Source: Stenotrophomonas raiganjensis (SeqCode) (GTDB lineage: Bacteria > Pseudomonadota > Gammaproteobacteria > Xanthomonadales > Xanthomonadaceae). Taken from it: a DNA stretch of 64,000 bases. Position 1 is the stretch's first letter; each line of letters starts with the position of its first letter. A model generated the notes under the pieces. That model was not told the origin of the DNA and did not search any database. It worked only from the letters and a program-made list of their open reading frames with translations. The stretch lies in assembly GCF_030658505.1 (NCBI RefSeq), contig NZ_JAUTXR010000195.1, positions 124,001 through 188,000 of the forward strand, read 5' to 3'. The position numbers and the translations under genes are program-made. This document shows, in pieces, positions 53,715 to 61,537 of the stretch.

Positions 53715-55892
53715 TCAGAAATCGACGGTGGCCGACAGCACGGCGGTACGCGGCGTGCCCAGCCCGGAACCGAGGCTGCCTGCCCAGTACGCCTTGTTGG
53801 TCAGGTTCTGCATGGTGGCGCGCAGCACCAACGGGTGACCGGCGGCCTGCAGTGCATAGCGGGCACCGAGGTCGAACACGGTGCGGCCGGCCACCCATTG
53901 GCTGTTGTCGGCGTTGATATAGCCCTTGGACATACTGACCGCGTTGCCGGTGAGGGTGAGGCCTGCCAGGGCGGGCACGTCCCATTCGACGCCCAGCTTG
54001 CCCTGCCACTGCGGTGTGGCCGTCGCCAGCCGGCCTTCGTTGATACCGCCCTGGGTACGGGTCAGTTTCGGCTGCAGCCAGCCGATGCCACCGAGCACGC
54101 GCAGCTGTTCGGTGGCCTGGCCGAACACGGTCCATTCCACGCCCCGGTTGCGCTGCTGGCCGCCGAACGAGAACACATTGGTGGCCGGGTCGGTATAGGC
54201 GCTGGGCTTTTCGATCTCGTACACGCTCAATACGCTGGCCAAGCGGCCGAAGTCGAACTTGGCACCGGCCTCACGCTGGCGGGTCTTGAACGGCGGGAAC
54301 ACGTCGCCCGCATTCGCTGCGCTGACCGGGGCGGTGCTGCCCTGGCTCAGGCCTTCGATGTAGTTGGCATACAGTGACAGTCGGTCGCTGGCCTTGAACA
54401 GCAGTGCACCGGCCGGGGTGTTGGCGCTGGCGTCGTAGCGTGCGGTGCGCTTGCCGGTGCTGCCGTCGAAGGTATCGCTGAGCACGGTCTGGTGACGGAT
54501 GCCCAGGGTCAGCTGCACACGATCATCGATGAAGGACAGCGTATCGGCGATGCCGAAGCTGGTGGTGCGCACTTCCGCGGTCTTCGGCAGCGACGCATCG
54601 CTGAAGCTGCGGTCGATGGCCGGGCCCCACTGTGGGGCGTACAGGTTGGTCACCCAGTCGCGGGCCAGCAGGTTGCGCTTGAAGCCGAACTTCTGGTCGT
54701 GCTGGTACCAGGCTGCACTGATGGCCAGCGCGTGATCGACCGCGCCGGTGCGGAAACGCGCCGACAATCCGGCTTCGGCGGTGTCCTTGCTGTAGATGAA
54801 GCGCTGGTGGGCGAAGTTGTTGCGGAAGTCGCCGGCTGCGTTGGTGATCAGCGTGGTGGCGCTGGCGATGGAGTCGAAATCGGTGTGGCCGTGGCCGTAG
54901 CTGGCATGCGCCTGCAGGTGGTCATTGATGTCGAACGACCAGCGCAGCGCGGCGGCCGAGTCCTTGACGGTGCTGAAGGTCCAGTCCGGTGCGAACAGGG
55001 TGCTGGCTTTCGGCGGGCGGGGCACGGCCAGGCCGGGCGCCAGCGAGACGCCACGGTTGAGGCCATCCACATGGTCGCGGCTGCTGAACAGGTCCAGTGA
55101 CACCTGCGAGCGCTCACCCCGCCAGTCCAGGCCGAGCGATGCAAGCTGCGCCTTGTGCTGCTGGTGGTCGGTGGCGGTGCCGCCGTCGCGGTGCACGGCA
55201 TTGAGGCGTACGCCGAACTGCTTGTCCGCGCCGAAGCGGCGGCCGACATCCAGGTGACCGCCCCACTGCGCGTCACTGCCATAGCTGGCGGTGAAGCGGG
55301 TCAGCGGCGTGTCGCCTGCACGCTTGGGTACCACGTTCACCGCACCGCCCACCGAGCCACCGGGCGGCATGCCGTTGAGCAGCGCGGACGGGCCCTTCAG
55401 CACTTCGATGCTCTCGGCCAGTTCGGGAGTGACGCGGTAGTAGGGGATCAGCCCGTACAGGCCACCAAAGCCGATATCCGACGAGGCGACACCGAAACCG
55501 CGGATGTTGAAGTAGTCGGTGATGCCACCGCTGGAGCCACTGTTGTAGACGCTGGGGTCGGTCAGTGCGATGACCCGCACCAGGTCCGGCGCCTGGATGT
55601 TGTCGATGAATCCGGCGGTGTAGCGGGTGGTGTTGAACGGCGTGTCCATGAAGTCGAGCTCGCCGAGCAGGCCGACGCGGCTGCCGCGCGTGACCTGGCC
55701 CCCCGCATAGGCATCGGTGGCTGCGGTCTTGTCGGCGCGCACGTTCACGGTGGGCAACTGGCGGGCGCCGTCGGGTGCATCGTTGGCGTGCGCGGCGATT
55801 GCGATCAACAAGGTGGGCAGCAACGCTGCACGGGCGGCCAGGGACAGCGCCGAGCGGCGTGGGAGGGGCAGGGTTCGCAGGGGGAGGGACAT
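53715..55892 (-). CDS. TonB-dependent siderophore receptor 2
   Basis: A 725-residue outer-membrane receptor, paralogue of receptor 1. Signal ALSLAARAALLPTLLIAIAAHA. Plug: YFNIRGFGVASSDIGFGGLYGLIPYYR, SIEVLKGPSALLNGMPPGGSVGGAVNVVPKRAG. The barrel ends AVLSATVDF. GGAGG-like sequence precedes ATG 55892. It heads a compact iron operon (receptor 2, DUF3649, PepSY, DUF3325) and follows the SIP gene, whose operator probably controls it too. Aligns well with receptor 1 over its whole length. Confidence 0.94.
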   Translation of the reverse strand: MSLPLRTLPLPRRSALSLAARAALLPTLLIAIAAHANDAPDGARQLPTVNVRADKTAATDAYAGGQVTRGSRVGLLGELDFMDTPFNTTRYTAGFIDNIQAPDLVRVIALTDPSVYNSGSSGGITDYFNIRGFGVASSDIGFGGLYGLIPYYRVTPELAESIEVLKGPSALLNGMPPGGSVGGAVNVVPKRAGDTPLTRFTASYGSDAQWGGHLDVGRRFGADKQFGVRLNAVHRDGGTATDHQQHKAQLASLGLDWRGERSQVSLDLFSSRDHVDGLNRGVSLAPGLAVPRPPKASTLFAPDWTFSTVKDSAAALRWSFDINDHLQAHASYGHGHTDFDSIASATTLITNAAGDFRNNFAHQRFIYSKDTAEAGLSARFRTGAVDHALAISAAWYQHDQKFGFKRNLLARDWVTNLYAPQWGPAIDRSFSDASLPKTAEVRTTSFGIADTLSFIDDRVQLTLGIRHQTVLSDTFDGSTGKRTARYDASANTPAGALLFKASDRLSLYANYIEGLSQGSTAPVSAANAGDVFPPFKTRQREAGAKFDFGRLASVLSVYEIEKPSAYTDPATNVFSFGGQQRNRGVEWTVFGQATEQLRVLGGIGWLQPKLTRTQGGINEGRLATATPQWQGKLGVEWDVPALAGLTLTGNAVSMSKGYINADNSQWVAGRTVFDLGARYALQAAGHPLVLRATMQNLTNKAYWAGSLGSGLGTPRTAVLSATVDF

Positions 55893-56087
55893 GGAGGTTC
55901 TCGTGTGGTGGGTCGTGCGATCGGCCAGCACGGCGCCGTCGGTGACCTGCAGGGGCAGGACGACGCGGGCTGTGGAATGGCTGGCAGAGGGCACGGCGCT
56001 GCCGCTGTGGCAGTGCTGCACGCGAGGTGCGTGGGCGATCTGTGGCTGGGTGGAACGAAGCGCGGGGCGTGGATGCTGCGGGGTGGA

Positions 56088-56924
56088 TCAGATATCGTCG
56101 TCGAGGTCGTCGAGGTCCTGCAGGCCACCGCCGCGCGCCAGCACGCGCTCGTAATTGCGGCGGCGACGCTGGTCGGTCTCGGTGGTGGTCTCGCCACGTT
56201 TCCAGTAGCCGGCCACGGCAACGTCGCTGCGTTGCAGGCCGACCGTTTCGATGAAGTGGCGGCGCAGGGCACGCATTTCCTCGCGCTCGCCGGCCGCCCA
56301 GACCGTGCTGCCGGGCGCCGGCCGCAGTTGGCGCGCCTGCTGCAGCAACGGCGCGTCACCGGTGGCGAGGCGGTGCACGCGGATACCTTCAATGGCGGGC
56401 AGTTCGTCTACCGGGAAAGCATCATCCGAGGCGATCCAGGCCTGCGCATGCAGGCCGGTGGGCCACTGCCGCAGCAGGGCGAACAGGGCAGGGATGGCGC
56501 TCGGGTCGGCGAACAGCAGGGCGCAGCTGCCTTCGCGCTGCGGTACCTGCAGATGGGGGCGCGGTCCGCTCAGATCGAAGGCATCACCGGGGCGCAATGC
56601 ACGTACCCAGGCCAGCATCGGCCCCGGCGCCTCGTGCAGCACTATGTCCAGGGTGAACTGGCGGGTTTCGGTATCGAGACTGCGCACGGTGTAGATCCGT
56701 GACACATCGCCGAACGTGGCGCCAAGCTGGATGCGCACGGCGGTGTTGGCACGCTGCCAGGGCGCGAGTTCTGCATGGTCCGGCAGCTGGACCACGAGGC
56801 GCAGCAGGCTGGCGCACGGCTGAGCAACCGCGACCACCTGGACCTGCAGCGCCTGCAGGCCGCGATCATGGTCGGCGCCGCGAAGCGGCCCGGCCGGGGT
56901 GATTGAAGTGGGGGACGCGGACAT
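56088..56924 (-). CDS. Siderophore-interacting protein (FAD-dependent ferric reductase)
   Basis: A 278-residue SIP/ViuB-type flavoenzyme that reduces iron in imported siderophores. FAD-binding region: SRIYTVRSLDTETRQFTLDIVLHEAPGPMLAWVRALRPGDAFDLSGPRP, with the R-x-Y-T signature. NAD(P)H side: CALLFADPSAIPALFALL and SDVAVAGYWKRGETTTE (GYW-R-G is the family end motif). The start ATG 56924 lies next to the AT-rich operator that it shares with the divergent TetR 2. Confidence 0.92.
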   Translation of the reverse strand: MSASPTSITPAGPLRGADHDRGLQALQVQVVAVAQPCASLLRLVVQLPDHAELAPWQRANTAVRIQLGATFGDVSRIYTVRSLDTETRQFTLDIVLHEAPGPMLAWVRALRPGDAFDLSGPRPHLQVPQREGSCALLFADPSAIPALFALLRQWPTGLHAQAWIASDDAFPVDELPAIEGIRVHRLATGDAPLLQQARQLRPAPGSTVWAAGEREEMRALRRHFIETVGLQRSDVAVAGYWKRGETTTETDQRRRRNYERVLARGGGLQDLDDLDDDI

Positions 56925-56952
56925 CGACAACGATCCTGGACACTGCAAATGC

Positions 56953-56985
56953 GAATTAGTTACATAATAGTAAACTAAATTGATC
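56953..56985. promoter_or_regulatory. AT-rich inverted-repeat operator between SIP and TetR 2
   Basis: GAATTAGTT, 11-base centre, AACTAAATTGATCG; half-sites TTAGTT (56956-56961) and AACTAA (56973-56978). Nearly the same as the operator at 49520-49551, including the flanking GAATTAGTT and ATCG ends. Confidence 0.7.
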
Positions 56986-57094
56986 GTGCCGCAACCGGGG
57001 CCTGTCCACGGACCGCAGCGACGCGTTGACCACGGCGTCGCTGCGGACCACCATGACAGCCCTTGCCCGCGCACTGCGCAGGAACCGTTACCGC

Positions 57095-57709
57095 ATGGCT
57101 GCACCGAAAAAGACCGCTGGCCGTGGGCGGCCGCCCAGCATCACCCGCGAGCGCATCGCCGACGCAGGCATTGCCATGACGCTGCCGGGGCTGAGTTTCG
57201 TGGGCGTGGCGGCGGCGCTGGGGGTCAGCCACATCGCGCTGTACAAGCATGTGGCGAATCTGGCGGCACTGCGCGAGCTGGTGGCCGAGGCCATCTTCGA
57301 GCGTTGGCAGGCACCGCCGCTGGATGCCGCCGGCCGGCGCAGCGTCGAGGAGGATCTGCGTGCGTTCCAGCGTTCACTGCGGACGCTGGTGGACGGGAAT
57401 CCGGGCCTGGCGCCGTTCCTGGTCAGCCACGGCGCGAAGACACCGGAGATGCTGGCGCGCATCCAGCGCCACCATGCCGAATTCAGCCGCGTGCATGCCC
57501 TGCCGCTGGAGCAGGCGGCGTGGCTGTTGTCCACCGTGGCCTATCACGCCGTGGCGTTGGCCGACACCGTGTATTCGCGGCATGCGGTGGTGGATCCTAC
57601 GCGACGTCCGCTGGATCGGAAGGCGCAGGAGGCCGAGTTCGACCGCAGCATGGAAGCGTTGATCATCGGTGCGTTGGCGATGTGCGGGCGCACGGCAGCC
57701 TCCGGGTAA
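57095..57709 (+). CDS. TetR-family regulator of SIP and receptor 2
   Basis: A 204-residue regulator homologous to the TetR at 49594-50193. HTH: GRGRPPSITRERIADAGIAMTLPGLSFVGVAAALGVSHIALYKHVANLAALRELVAEAIFERWQ. The C-terminal domain is helical and less conserved, so the two may respond to different ligands. ATG 57095 is preferred for its match with TetR 1; in-frame ATGs at 57053 and 57026 exist. Confidence 0.88.
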   Translation: MAAPKKTAGRGRPPSITRERIADAGIAMTLPGLSFVGVAAALGVSHIALYKHVANLAALRELVAEAIFERWQAPPLDAAGRRSVEEDLRAFQRSLRTLVDGNPGLAPFLVSHGAKTPEMLARIQRHHAEFSRVHALPLEQAAWLLSTVAYHAVALADTVYSRHAVVDPTRRPLDRKAQEAEFDRSMEALIIGALAMCGRTAASG

Positions 57710-57742
57710 GCCCAATTCCAGGTTGGCGCCGCGATACATCCT

Positions 57743-57765
57743 TGCCCACCAAGGTGGGCATCTAC
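57743..57765 (-). repeat. SMAG palindrome
   Basis: On the minus strand GTAGATGCCCACCTTGGTGGGCA. It lies between the convergent TetR 2 and ABC membrane protein genes. Confidence 0.8.
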
Positions 57766-57768
57766 CGG

Positions 57769-58695
57769 TCACGCGGCATCCTTGTGCTCCGTATCATCCA
57801 TGCCGGGGCTGACGCGGCGGCCGATGTCCTTCAACCGCGCCAGCTGATCCACCATCGACGGTGCATCATCCAGGCTGCCGACGAACGTCCACAGATAGGT
57901 CATCACCGCGTACACATGGCCCGGGGTAACCCCGTCGGTGGTGGCGAGACGGCCAATGGTGAGCGCGAACAGCACCGCCGCCGCCGCGCCAACGACCACG
58001 AAGGCACCGGCTTCGCGATCGGAGAGCAGGATGCGCAGCCGCGACAGCGTGGTGTAGTGGCGACGCAGCACCGAGGGACTGACCCGGTCGACCAGGCGGA
58101 TCTCATGTTCCAGCCGGTTGTTCAGGCGTCCATGCAGCTGCTCGTTGCGGCGTGCGAACGACGGCAGCAGCAACAGCGCGCCCAACAACGCGACCAGGCT
58201 TGCAGCGCCCACCAGCGGCTCGATCGCCAGCAGCATCGCTGCCGCACCGAACATCGATACCAGCGCGGTGGCGATGATCGGCACGTGCTTTTCGAAGAAG
58301 TCGACGAACTCACGGGCCAGCACAACGCGCGCGGCCGAGGTGGAGGTGGCCTGGCCCAGCCTGCGCTGCGCCTGCACCACATTCACCGCCAGGTCGGCAT
58401 AGATGCGGGTGAAGGTGCGGGTATCGACCGCACGGCGGGCGGCGCCGACCAGCCAGAACAGCAGCACCACGCCGGCGTAGGAGATGGCATGGCCGATGTT
58501 GCCGCGGATGATCGCGTCCACCGCGAAGCCGGCAAACAGCGGATACGCCAGCAGCAGCGCATTTTCCAGCGCCACCAGCGAAAAGGTGCCGGTGAGCTGC
58601 CAGGGGTAGGTGCGCAGGATGGCCTTGAGGGTGGCGGCCGCGTTCTGTTGGCCGATGCTGCCGGCGGCGGCCACCGGATCGTGCGGGTGTTTCAT
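57769..58695 (-). CDS. ABC transporter six-helix membrane protein without ATPase
   Basis: A 308-residue protein matching the membrane half of ABC exporters (LEHEIRLVDRVSPSVLRRHYTTLSRLRILLSD, six helices from LALENALLLAYPLFAGFAVDAIIRG to LFALTIGRLATTDGVTPGHVYAVMTYLW) with no Walker motifs. It ends soon after the region where an ATPase domain would begin. It may pair with a separate ATPase. Its control region carries the same 11-bp repeat array as macA, so it is probably under the same regulator. Confidence 0.8.
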   Translation of the reverse strand: MKHPHDPVAAAGSIGQQNAAATLKAILRTYPWQLTGTFSLVALENALLLAYPLFAGFAVDAIIRGNIGHAISYAGVVLLFWLVGAARRAVDTRTFTRIYADLAVNVVQAQRRLGQATSTSAARVVLAREFVDFFEKHVPIIATALVSMFGAAAMLLAIEPLVGAASLVALLGALLLLPSFARRNEQLHGRLNNRLEHEIRLVDRVSPSVLRRHYTTLSRLRILLSDREAGAFVVVGAAAAVLFALTIGRLATTDGVTPGHVYAVMTYLWTFVGSLDDAPSMVDQLARLKDIGRRVSPGMDDTEHKDAA

Positions 58696-58788
58696 GGGGG
58701 TGCCTGGGCGAGGTGGAGACAGGGCAGGGGGCCGGATACCTGCCGCCTCCCTGGTCACGCCCAGTATCGGCGGCCCTTTGGAGCGGGT

Positions 58789-58816
58789 ATGGAGGGACGA
58801 TGGAGATTGCGTGGAG
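58789..58816. promoter_or_regulatory. Array of three 11-bp-spaced half-sites (MacR-like box)
   Basis: ATGGAG at 58789, ATGGAG at 58800 and GTGGAG at 58811, exactly one helical turn apart. It lies about 95-120 bases upstream of the ABC membrane protein start. The inner GGAGATTGCGTGGA recurs upstream of macA. Confidence 0.7.
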
Positions 58817-58840
58817 GAACCGGCGCCGTTCAGCGATGCG

Positions 58841-58865
58841 AATGCCCACCAAGGTGGGCCGCTAC
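58841..58865 (-). repeat. SMAG palindrome
   Basis: On the minus strand GTAGCGGCCCACCTTGGTGGGC. It follows the histidine kinase stop by 20 bases and separates it from the ABC membrane gene downstream. Confidence 0.8.
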
Positions 58866-58884
58866 CAGGGCAGTGTCTACCGCC

Positions 58885-59964
58885 TCAACGGCGCGCATGC
58901 ACCGGCCAACGGATCTCGAACGAACTGCCGCCACGTTCGGTGGCCCGGCACTGCGCGGTTCCGTGATGGGCCACGGCAATTGCACGCACGACGGCCAGGC
59001 CCAACCCGGAACCACCACTTTCCCGCGAACGCGAGACATCGGTGCGCTGGAAGGCCTCGAAGATGCCGTCGCGCAATTCGACCGGCACGCCGGGGCCGCC
59101 ATCCTCCACGGCCACCGTGCAATGTCCCTGCGCCAGCGTCACCCGCACCCGCAACGGGCAGGGAATGGCATGGCGGCGTGCGTTCTCCAGCAGCGCCAGC
59201 ACCGCCTGGCGGATGCGTGCCGGATCGCAATCCGCCAGCGACGGCCGTGCGTCCAGAGTTACCGAGAACCCGCTTTCGTTCAGTGCTTCGGACATGGCTT
59301 CCACCACCGCGGCCACCTGCACACTGACATCGCTGCGCTGCAAGCGCAGATCCAGGTGGCCACTCTCGGCCAGGCTGACCACGCGCAGGTCCTCGATGAT
59401 GCGGGTCAGGCCTTCCAACTGCGTGAGCATGCTGTTGAACTGCTCCGGGCCCGGCTCGAACACGCCTTCGGCAATGCCCTGCAGGCGGCCGCGCAGGATG
59501 GTCATCGGCGTACGCAGTTCATGTGCGATCGCGGCGTTCCAGAACACCCGGTTCTCGGACATCCGGCTCAGCCGCTCTGCCATGGAGTTGAAATCGCTGA
59601 CCAGCGTGGCCGCTTCGGCCATCGTGGTGTCACCACCGCGTGCACGCGCTTCCAGGTCGCCACTGGCAACCCGGCGCAGGCTTTCGGCCACCGAATTCAA
59701 CGGCGTGATGATGCGCCGGGTCAGGCGCGAGGCGACCAGCGTGGCGAAGATGACGACCACGGTAGCGGTCAATCCGATCCACAGCCATTCCAGCCCGGAC
59801 GGCATGATCGTTTCCGGCTCGTCGTACCAGCGCGGGTAGAACACCTCCATCAGGTAATAGAACAGGTAGAAGCCGCTGATCGACAGCACTGTCGAACACA
59901 GCGAGGCCACCGTGATGGACAGCGTGATCTGGCGTCCGATGCTCTTGCCCTTGGGGTTCATCAT
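58885..59964 (-). CDS. macS: BaeS/MacS-like sensor histidine kinase
   Basis: A 359-residue kinase with two helices (LSITVASLCSTVLSISGFYLFYYLM and GLEWLWIGLTATVVVIFATLVA) and a short periplasmic loop, a HAMP domain (RRIITPLNSVAESLRRVASGDLEARA), His in NAAIAHELRTPMTILRG and ATPase motifs [33 protein letters not shown]. It overlaps the regulator gene. In S. maltophilia a MacRS pair accompanies the MacABC efflux pump; the symbol is given on that synteny only. Confidence 0.8.
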   Translation of the reverse strand: MMNPKGKSIGRQITLSITVASLCSTVLSISGFYLFYYLMEVFYPRWYDEPETIMPSGLEWLWIGLTATVVVIFATLVASRLTRRIITPLNSVAESLRRVASGDLEARARGGDTTMAEAATLVSDFNSMAERLSRMSENRVFWNAAIAHELRTPMTILRGRLQGIAEGVFEPGPEQFNSMLTQLEGLTRIIEDLRVVSLAESGHLDLRLQRSDVSVQVAAVVEAMSEALNESGFSVTLDARPSLADCDPARIRQAVLALLENARRHAIPCPLRVRVTLAQGHCTVAVEDGGPGVPVELRDGIFEAFQRTDVSRSRESGGSGLGLAVVRAIAVAHHGTAQCRATERGGSSFEIRWPVHARR

Positions 59965-60681
59965 TCAGTCCAGGAAGCGGTAGCCGACGCCGCGGATGGT
60001 GGCGGGAATGCCGATCACGCCGGCATCCTCCAGCTTGCGCCGCAGCTTGCTGACATGGCTGTCGACGGTGCGTTCCTGCGCGTCGCCCTCGGGCAGGCAG
60101 GCATGCAGGAGATCGGCCCGCGCATGCACCTGCCGTGGCGCACGTGCCATGTGCACCAGCAGCCGGAACTCGGTGAGGGTGAAGTTCAGTTCGTGCACCT
60201 GCTCGCCATGGCGCACGGTCACCTCGTGGCTGCGCAGGTCGATCTCGAACGGCCCCTGCCGGATCAATCCGTTGGGTTCTTTGACATCGGCGCGGGCACT
60301 GCGGCGCAGCACGGCCTGGATGCGGGCGACGATCTCGGCCGGATTGAACGGCTTGGCCACGTAGTCGTCGGCGCCCACGCGCAGGCCGGTCAGCTTGTCC
60401 ACGTCCTGGTCGAGCGCGGTGAGCATGATGACCGGGGTGTTGCCGATCCGCCGCAGTTCGCTCAGCACCTGCCAGCCATCCAGTTTTGGCATCTGCACAT
60501 CCAGCAGCACCAGGTCCGGGCGCAGTTGGCGGTGGCTGGCGAGTGCCGCCTCGCCGTCGGCGGCGCGGGCGCTGCGCAGGCCGGAACGGGCCAGGTAAGC
60601 ACTGAGGATGTCGGCGATCTCGCCCTCATCTTCGGCAATCAGCACCAAGGGTGCCTGTCGGGTACGGAGATCGTGTTTCAT
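59965..60681 (-). CDS. macR: OmpR-family (BaeR/MacR-like) response regulator
   Basis: A 238-residue regulator. Receiver: LIAEDEGEIADIL, phospho-Asp in LVLLDVQMPKLDGW, TALD, Lys in VAKPFNPAEIVARI. The winged-helix DNA-binding domain has LTEFRLLVHMARAPRQVHARADLL and ERTVDSHVSKLRRKLED, GVGYRF. OmpR-type proteins bind direct repeats spaced by about one helical turn, as found in the three arrays of this locus. ATG 60681; the kinase gene starts inside its stop. Confidence 0.85.
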   Translation of the reverse strand: MKHDLRTRQAPLVLIAEDEGEIADILSAYLARSGLRSARAADGEAALASHRQLRPDLVLLDVQMPKLDGWQVLSELRRIGNTPVIMLTALDQDVDKLTGLRVGADDYVAKPFNPAEIVARIQAVLRRSARADVKEPNGLIRQGPFEIDLRSHEVTVRHGEQVHELNFTLTEFRLLVHMARAPRQVHARADLLHACLPEGDAQERTVDSHVSKLRRKLEDAGVIGIPATIRGVGYRFLD

Positions 60682-60734
60682 CGCGTGCTGCGGATTTGGG
60701 GCAAGGGTGGGCAAGGGTGGGATCAGGGGCAGGG

Positions 60735-61301
60735 TCATCGTCGGCGCTGCATGTCCTGCGCCTCTTCGTTGGCAGCCCATGCCAGGGTGGCCAGCACCAG
60801 CGTGCGCTGCAGGCTGGGTTCCACTGCACCTGCGCCGCGCAGCTGCTGCTGCACCAGGGTGGACACCGCCACCGGCAGCTTGCTCCAGCGCGATGCCATG
60901 GGGGTGGTATCTACCCGCGCCTGCAGCCGCGAGGCCATGTCCAGCGTGGCACGCAGGCGCCGTGCCAGCAGGGCGACGACCACGAGAGTGGCAAGGGCCA
61001 GCAGCAGATGCAGGGGGACGTCGGCGACCGGGTGCGTTGCCGCCCAGACCGCCAGACCAATCAGCGCCAGTGACGCGAGAGCGCCGGAACGGCCGGTGCC
61101 ACCGGGCCCATCGCTGCAGAACCCCACCAGGGCGGCCGCCCCGAAGCCTGCCAGCAGCGGGGGTAACGGAGCCGGCGCGGCCAGCATCCAGCTGGTGGTC
61201 GATGCCAACACGACGGCGATCAACCACGGCGAAGGCGCACACCACGCCAGGTAGGCACGGCGCAAATCGATGGGTGGCAGGTCTGGATGCGAAAGGGACA
61301 C
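60735..61301 (-). CDS. Hypothetical membrane protein upstream of macRS
   Basis: A protein of about 188 residues from a GTG at 61301 (weak ribosome site, start unsure). Four hydrophobic helices: WLIAVVLASTTSWMLA, LPPLLAGFGAAALVGF, LASLALIGLAVWAA and LLLALATLVVVALLARRL; a C-terminal soluble tail. It shares a transcript with macR and macS and is divergent from macA. No family recognised; it may modulate the sensor kinase. Confidence 0.65.
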   Translation of the reverse strand: MSLSHPDLPPIDLRRAYLAWCAPSPWLIAVVLASTTSWMLAAPAPLPPLLAGFGAAALVGFCSDGPGGTGRSGALASLALIGLAVWAATHPVADVPLHLLLALATLVVVALLARRLRATLDMASRLQARVDTTPMASRWSKLPVAVSTLVQQQLRGAGAVEPSLQRTLVLATLAWAANEEAQDMQRRR

Positions 61302-61345
61302 GGTAGGCTGGCAGTCGGCGAGGCCGACGAGGCTAGCGACCGTTG

Positions 61346-61384
61346 ATGGAGACTCGGTCGAGATTGTGTCGAGATTGCGTGGAC
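61346..61384. promoter_or_regulatory. Array of four 11-bp-spaced half-sites upstream of macA
   Basis: ATGGAG (61346), GTCGAG (61357), GTCGAG (61368), GTGGAC (61379), each 11 bases apart. Direct repeats with one-turn spacing fit tandem binding of an OmpR-family regulator. It lies in the 236-base divergent macA/macRS region. Confidence 0.75.
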
Positions 61385-61434
61385 GCAGGCCGCAGCATTC
61401 AGGCGCGGGGCTGGTGCCTGAACGGCTGCCGCGC

Positions 61435-61462
61435 CTCCATGCAATCTCCACAGTGGCTCCAA
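61435..61462. promoter_or_regulatory. Second array of three half-sites, opposite orientation
   Basis: On the minus strand ATGGAG, GTGGAG, TTGGAG (plus positions 61435, 61446, 61457), again 11 bases apart. It is 75-100 bases upstream of macA and opposed to the first array, as if one serves macA and the other the macRS operon. Confidence 0.72.
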
Positions 61463-61537
61463 GAAACGTCCATCTGCGGCTTCCAGACTGCGGCTTCGGT
61501 GGTCGCACTGGGCGACTGCATGCAGCCGGACGTTTCG

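Noticed and set aside
56980..61254. 1424-residue open frame over TetR 2, the ABC membrane gene and macRS
   Set aside because: Antisense or out of frame with at least four well-supported genes, with the low-complexity composition of shadow frames.
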